Assembly: GCA_018645535.1 (NCBI GenBank)
Contig: JABGWN010000020.1
Location: forward strand, 1 to 18,344
Source: Methanobacteriota archaeon
Lineage (GTDB): Archaea > Thermoplasmatota > Poseidoniia > Poseidoniales > Poseidoniaceae
Length of the DNA: 18,344 bases
Direction of reading: 5' to 3'
A program made the translations under genes and the position numbers. Below, piece after piece: positions 14,812 through 18,344 of the stretch. The notes below the pieces were generated by a model that was given only the letters and a program-made list of their open reading frames with translations, searched no databases and had not been told where the DNA came from. Every line of letters begins with the position of its first letter. Within the stretch, counting starts at the first letter, position 1.

Positions 14812-15692
14812 GAGGCGGATGGATTCTTGCAGTCCTCTCCCTGCTCTTCCTTGCATGGCTTGTCCTCAATGATCTCGTAGATGATTGGGGAAGACTCGAA
14901 GGAGGGATGGACAATCTTGTCATCTTCGTGGAAGAAAGTATGTGGCCTCCAAATTGGTCTGTTCTAGAAGCACAATCCTATCCAGTTTGTGAAAATGAAA
15001 TCGAAATATTCTGTTCAGTAGGTTATCTTGGAATGATGGAGACCATCAAGATTGCCTTCGTTTCAACAATGCTTGGTTTCATTGGAGCTCTTTGCCTTTC
15101 ATCACTGGCGGCTCGAAATCTTGTGCCTCTCTATGTCGCACTTCCGTTCAGATTCATTCTTGCAGCAACAAGAAGTCTTCCGTCCCTTATTTGGGCTATT
15201 CTCTTTGTCATTGTCATAGGATTTGGCCCATTAGCAGGTGTTCTAGCAATGACCTTCTACACGATTGGGTACCTTGGTAAGTTGCAGTATGAAGCCTATG
15301 AAGGCATGCCGAGTGATTGTTTGGAAGTAAGTCGAGCAATGGGCCTATCGCATCCAAGCACGGTTGTTTCTGTAGTGATTCCCGAAACGGGGAATCATCT
15401 CTTGAGTCAGTTGATGTTCATGTTTGAATACAACGTTCGTCACGGTACAGTCATCGGAATTGTAGGTGCAGGTGGAATTGGATATTACATCACAACTTAC
15501 CTGAAGTTTTTACAATACGACAAAGTTCTAGCACTCCTGATCATTATCTTCTTTGTCGTAGTTGTCATTGACTTACTCTCGTTAATGATTCGTTCTTTCG
15601 TCACCGATGAAGGAGACGTACGCCGACCAACGTGGTTGAGAGGCATGATCAAAATATGGAAGAAGCGTAGTGCTTCAAATGATGTTGAGTGA
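14808..15692 (+). CDS. ABC importer permease, PhnE-like
   Basis: 294 residues, starting inside the ATPase stop (ATGA). A first membrane helix (residues about 4-21) is followed by an outer segment of about 50 residues with two Cys (PVCENEIEIFCSVGY), then the permease core beginning at METIKIAFVSTMLGF. Strong PhnE-family traits: LAARNL after the second core helix, RSLPSLIWAILFV, the FYTIGYLGKLQYEA segment, the EAA-type coupling loop (EVSRAMGLSHPSTVV), and GIVGAGGIGYYITTYLKFLQY near the end. It would form a homodimeric channel with the PhnC-like ATPase. PhnE relatives carry phosphonate, phosphite and other oxyanions, so use with a transferrin-like protein is unexpected. It converges with the next gene with one base between stops. 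Confidence 0.92.
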   Translation: MRGGWILAVLSLLFLAWLVLNDLVDDWGRLEGGMDNLVIFVEESMWPPNWSVLEAQSYPVCENEIEIFCSVGYLGMMETIKIAFVSTMLGFIGALCLSSLAARNLVPLYVALPFRFILAATRSLPSLIWAILFVIVIGFGPLAGVLAMTFYTIGYLGKLQYEAYEGMPSDCLEVSRAMGLSHPSTVVSVVIPETGNHLLSQLMFMFEYNVRHGTVIGIVGAGGIGYYITTYLKFLQYDKVLALLIIIFFVVVVIDLLSLMIRSFVTDEGDVRRPTWLRGMIKIWKKRSASNDVE

Positions 15693-15693
15693 T

Positions 15694-15987
15694 TCAATCC
15701 GCTGCAATGTGCAATGCACCATTCTTGTAAAAGATTTGAATTCTGTTAGGAACTTTACGAGAAAGCGAGGCTACAGCCTCGTATATTGTGTCTTCATCAA
15801 CCATGAATGCTTTAGCAGCCTTCGACGTTGACCACGGCTCGATATGGAACTCTGATTCAACCAGCCATGTTAAGAGACCCGTCTCGAATTCATCCAAATC
15901 GGTGCTCTGGTCATCTGCCATGTACAGAGCATAAACTTCCAACATATGAGGAAATCGGCCCTGAGGAAAGTAATGAACTTTGAACAA
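15694..15987 (-). CDS. Small winged-helix-like protein of unknown function
   Basis: Up to 97 residues. The longest frame starts with TTG at 15987; an ATG at 15945 would give 83 residues (MLEVYALYMADD). No clear ribosome binding site decides between them. The C-terminal part has a helix-turn-helix-like order: a helix around STSKAAKAFMV, DEDTIYEAVASLSRK as a candidate recognition helix, and a beta hairpin ending in KNGALHIAAD. That suggests a small regulator or a protein-binding winged helix, but I recognise no family. It follows gpsA by 32 bases on the same strand and converges on the permease gene with a single base between the stop codons. Confidence 0.65.
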   Translation of the reverse strand: MFKVHYFPQGRFPHMLEVYALYMADDQSTDLDEFETGLLTWLVESEFHIEPWSTSKAAKAFMVDEDTIYEAVASLSRKVPNRIQIFYKNGALHIAAD

Positions 15988-16019
15988 TTGCCTTATTCAA
16001 CAAATTCTCAAACTAGACA

Positions 16020-17018
16020 TTAGCCCAAGAGAACCATTCTACGACAGCATTCTTCTGCATCGATATCTCCATCAAGAAGGGTGTTTAGCGCTTTTGTAAA
16101 TGGAATGTCAATCGATTGATCAATTGCTCGATCTCTGAACATACGAGCAGCACGAACGCCTTCTGCAACCATAGTCATCTCTTCGAGGGCTTCCTCGAGT
16201 GATAGGCCGGTTCCAAGTTTTTCTCCCATTGACCGGTTTCTGCCAAACGGAGAGGTTGATGTAACGTACATGTCTCCAAGACCCGCAGGTCCGAATGCTA
16301 CCTCTGCTTTTGCTCCAAGGAGCGGTAATAGGATACATCCTTCTTTGAATCCAGCGCTAAAGATAGCAGCTTTGAGATTGTCTCCACCAAGTGTCCCAAT
16401 TGTCTTCAAACCATCAACAAGTCCGCAAGCAAGAGCGACGACGTTCTTGAATGCGCCCCACAATTCAGCACCCTCTGGATCGGAAGCAGCATGAAGCAGA
16501 AGTGTTGGTGTGGAGAGTGTTTCTGCTAATCGTTTTGCAACTGAAACATCTTCCGAGGCTACAAGAGCAGTCGTCATGACACCACTTGCAGCTTCTGGGG
16601 CAATGGTTGGTCCAGTAAGCACTGCCAGAGGGTTTGAACAACCAGCTTCGCGAAGTGCTTCATGAATGGCTTCAGAGATGAGACGCTTGCCTGGAGCAAG
16701 TCCTTTTGCTAAGTCGAGAAGAACATGGCCTGGTCTTAGATGTGGTATGATGTCAGTTACAACGTTGAGAATCACAGAAGATGGAATTGCAAGAACAACG
16801 ATTTCTACACCGTCCATTGCTTCTTCTAGATGCATAGTCACATCTAACCCCTCGACTGATTGGTCTGGAAGATATTTTCGATTTACACCATCCATCATGA
16901 TAGACTCGTACACTTCTTGTTCGATTGTCCAGCCTTTCACATTATGCCCTTCAAGTAGCCAAAGCCGCGCAATTGCTGTTCCCCAATTACCTAATCCTAA
17001 AACTGCGATATGTGCCAT
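16020..17018 (-). CDS. gpsA: Glycerol-3-phosphate dehydrogenase [NAD(P)+]
   Basis: 332 residues from ATG 17018; an in-frame extension upstream adds 12 residues but the fold begins at MAHIAVLGLGNWG. Makes sn-glycerol-3-phosphate from dihydroxyacetone phosphate, the backbone of bacterial-type lipids. Visible: Rossmann motif GLGNWG (8-13), K105 in LAKGL, GPTIAPE (136-142), catalytic K191 in GAFKNVVALACGLVDG, the GDNLKAA segment (212-218), and GLGDMYVTSTSPFGRNRSMG (246-265) with the substrate-binding Arg-Asn. All expected active-site segments are intact and the length is usual. Archaea normally make the opposite stereoisomer with an unrelated enzyme, so a bacterial-type GpsA here is notable and fits what is reported for Marine Group II. 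It lies 90 bases after an endonuclease IV-like gene on the same strand. Confidence 0.96.
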   Translation of the reverse strand: MAHIAVLGLGNWGTAIARLWLLEGHNVKGWTIEQEVYESIMMDGVNRKYLPDQSVEGLDVTMHLEEAMDGVEIVVLAIPSSVILNVVTDIIPHLRPGHVLLDLAKGLAPGKRLISEAIHEALREAGCSNPLAVLTGPTIAPEAASGVMTTALVASEDVSVAKRLAETLSTPTLLLHAASDPEGAELWGAFKNVVALACGLVDGLKTIGTLGGDNLKAAIFSAGFKEGCILLPLLGAKAEVAFGPAGLGDMYVTSTSPFGRNRSMGEKLGTGLSLEEALEEMTMVAEGVRAARMFRDRAIDQSIDIPFTKALNTLLDGDIDAEECCRRMVLLG

Positions 17019-17039
17019 GAGTTGAATCCTCGGTATTCT

Positions 17040-17053
17040 TGCACTTATGTGCA
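17040..17053. promoter_or_regulatory. Short inverted repeat upstream of gpsA
   Basis: TGCAC, TTAT, GTGCA: five-base arms, 22 bases before the gpsA ATG. The position suits an operator near the transcription start, but arms of this length also arise by chance. Confidence 0.25.
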
Positions 17054-17082
17054 TTGCCTACGTATGAGGTCAAAGAATTGGT

Positions 17083-17099
17083 TTCCTTACCGAAAGGAA
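17083..17099 (-). terminator. Possible hairpin after the endonuclease IV-like gene
   Basis: TTCCTT (17083-17088), five-base loop, AAGGAA (17094-17099), starting 10 bases after the stop codon of the leftward gene. On the minus strand it is followed by a modestly T-rich CCAATTCTTTG. A weak terminator or 3' hairpin is possible. Confidence 0.3.
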
Positions 17100-17108
17100 G
17101 TCACCGAA

Positions 17109-18260
17109 TCAGAATAAATCTTCATCATCGTCTTCTTCAAAAGAAATCTCTTCTGCCTTTGCATTCTTTTTCTTGGATGCAGCCTTAGCAGGCTTCTTTT
17201 CTGGCTTTTTATCTTCCTTAACAGGTACAACAACTGGTTCTTCTGCTAGAGGTTCCGTAACGTCACCTTGACGAAGTTGCGCCATTTCTTCTTCCCGACG
17301 CTGAATATCTTCAACAGAGGTTCCAGTTTGAGCAGCAAGTGCTCTTCGACGGTCTTCTCGTGCCTTTCGTTCAAGCTGTCTGTGCTTGGCTTTGTCGATA
17401 TTCTGAAGCATGTACATGGCATCGTGTTCAAGAAGCGGTGAATCTGAAATGAGGGTGATATCCAACCATCCTCCATCTTCAACAATGAATTCAGCAAGAG
17501 GTTCAAAGTTCAGATCAGACTTTTTGATTTGCGTGTAGTGCATTGCATTTCCAGTTCGGTGTTCGACTCCAGAAAAGTGACAATAGAATTCCTTTGTACC
17601 GATGGACTCGCGAACCATGTCAAACAATTCGCCATAATCTTCTGAGGTCTTCATTCGACCATGACCACGAGCGTGAATGTGTGCGATGTTGAGAACAGGG
17701 ATTGTTCCTTCGACGTGATTAACCACTTCGAGAACTTCTTCGAGACTTCCCCACAATTCTTGCCGTCCCGATGTTTCAACACCAATCTTTGACGGCGTGC
17801 CGTCTTTAATCCATGGGAATACGGGGAATTCATCTTCATCATCATGCCAGATGTCATGAACTCGCTGTACAACGCTGGAAAAGATGTTCGCAACTTGTTC
17901 ATTCGCAGCGGTCCCTCGTCCGAAATCGCCGTAGTGTCCAGTATGCAGAGTGATGTGACGTGCATTGATTGTTCGAGCGGCTTGGAGTGTTGATTCAATC
18001 TTGGCAAGAGAGCGTCCACGCGCAACTCGATCTCCGAGGAGTTCAGCATAATATGGTCCGTGAATGTTCATTTCAAAGTCGGCTTTGTTCGCAAGAACTC
18101 CTGCTTGCCAATATTGCTCGAAATGTTGAGGTTGAATGAGTCGAACTGTTTGTGCTTCCATGGTCTCAAGACCAAGGGCTATGATGTCATCCATTCCTTC
18201 AACAATTGTACGCCCTTTGCATGACAAAGGTACGCCAGCAGGTCCCAGTTTTACTCCCAT
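17109..18260 (-). CDS. Endonuclease IV-like TIM-barrel protein (archaeal branch) with charged C-terminal tail
   Basis: 383 residues from ATG 18260, which has GGTGG four bases upstream; ATG 18263 is directly adjacent and equally in frame. The barrel (about 1-290) follows the AP endonuclease 2 family: MNIHGPYYAEL (first His ligand), HITLHTGHYG, KIGVETSGRQELWG (Glu ligand), VLNIAHIHARGHG, FYCHFSGVEH, and the LISDSPLLEHD segment. Compared with endonuclease IV and with what I recall of archaeal relatives, the Asp before the His ligand is Asn (LNIAH) and the late Glu ligand is Asp (ISDSP), so metal binding may be changed. A tail of about 90 residues is first Arg/Glu-rich, possibly coiled, then Lys/Ala-rich, then ends in acidic EEDDDEDLF. 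Abasic-site repair is plausible; another sugar-phosphate or DNA-related role is possible. The product is complete within the window. Confidence 0.85.
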   Translation of the reverse strand: MGVKLGPAGVPLSCKGRTIVEGMDDIIALGLETMEAQTVRLIQPQHFEQYWQAGVLANKADFEMNIHGPYYAELLGDRVARGRSLAKIESTLQAARTINARHITLHTGHYGDFGRGTAANEQVANIFSSVVQRVHDIWHDDEDEFPVFPWIKDGTPSKIGVETSGRQELWGSLEEVLEVVNHVEGTIPVLNIAHIHARGHGRMKTSEDYGELFDMVRESIGTKEFYCHFSGVEHRTGNAMHYTQIKKSDLNFEPLAEFIVEDGGWLDITLISDSPLLEHDAMYMLQNIDKAKHRQLERKAREDRRRALAAQTGTSVEDIQRREEEMAQLRQGDVTEPLAEEPVVVPVKEDKKPEKKPAKAASKKKNAKAEEISFEEDDDEDLF

Positions 18261-18344
18261 CATTCCACCCCGCGAATCCAAGCCAAACAGTTCCCTGCAT
18301 TAACCCCTTTCCGTCATCCGTTTGCCGGATTTGTGTACATACTC
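18261..18344. other. Right-edge noncoding stretch
   Basis: Upstream region of the endonuclease IV-like gene. It holds the GGTGG ribosome binding site on the minus strand and a small inverted repeat (ATCCG, TTTGC, CGGAT near 18316-18330). I see no clear TATA box and no start of another gene. Confidence 0.4.

Noticed and set aside
11924..15692. Plain phosphonate importer (PhnDCE)
   Set aside because: The ATPase and permease fit, but the binding protein carries the transferrin ligand set and transferrin-specific blocks in both lobes, and no phosphonate metabolism gene is in the window. It remains the main alternative for the substrate.
17019..17054. 12-residue N-terminal extension of GpsA
   Set aside because: GpsA proteins begin just before the Rossmann strand; ATG 17018 gives the usual length and the extension shows no conserved feature.
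1..18344. tRNA, rRNA, insertion sequences, prophage or integrase genes
   Set aside because: The gaps are too short and I saw no cloverleaf, transposase motif, terminal repeats or att-like duplications.

Overview
The window looks like a piece of a marine planktonic euryarchaeal genome, most likely Marine Group II (Poseidoniales) or a close relative. This is inferred from gene content: an archaeal-type S-adenosylhomocysteine hydrolase, a Gar1-like RNP protein, archaeal lipoprotein and surface-protein architecture, very large Asp/Thr/Ser-rich surface proteins, and a bacterial-type glycerol-3-phosphate dehydrogenase (GpsA). No rRNA marker is present, so the placement is an inference. Coding density is very high: no gene-free stretch exceeds about 110 bases, most gaps are under 100 bases, and several genes overlap as ATGA. 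I see no tRNA, rRNA, CRISPR array, insertion sequence or prophage.

Left part (1-5094, + strand): the 3' part of a giant surface protein with one C-terminal membrane anchor and a repeated Gln/Tyr/Ala-rich tail, followed by ahcY. Middle (5102-10880, - strand), read right to left: an ABC-2 exporter ATPase and permease coupled by ATGA overlap, a secreted surface protein with a sorting-type C-terminus, a Gar1-domain protein carrying two RanBP2-type zinc fingers and an RGG-rich tail, and a TPR membrane protein. ahcY and the TPR gene converge with 7 bases between their stop codons, across a perfect 9-bp hairpin.

Right-centre (10970-15692, + strand) holds the most interesting locus. A three-helix membrane protein of unknown function is followed by a lipoprotein gene, an ABC ATPase gene and a PhnE-like permease gene. 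By gene order this could be mistaken for a phosphonate (PhnDCE) importer. The lipoprotein, however, is a two-lobed transferrin-like protein. Each lobe carries, in the right order and with near-transferrin spacing, the four transferrin Fe(III) ligands (Asp, Tyr, Tyr, His), the SCHT anion-binding loop with its partner cysteine, and the GAGDVAFVK block typical of animal transferrins. I propose that the operon is an archaeal transferrin-ABC system for ferric iron uptake, with the lipid-anchored transferrin handing iron (or Fe-carbonate) to a PhnE/PhnC-type transporter.

Right end (15694-18260, - strand): an archaeal endonuclease IV-like TIM-barrel protein with altered metal ligands and a charged tail, gpsA (relevant to the lipid divide, because it makes sn-glycerol-3-phosphate), and a small winged-helix-like protein that converges on the permease gene.
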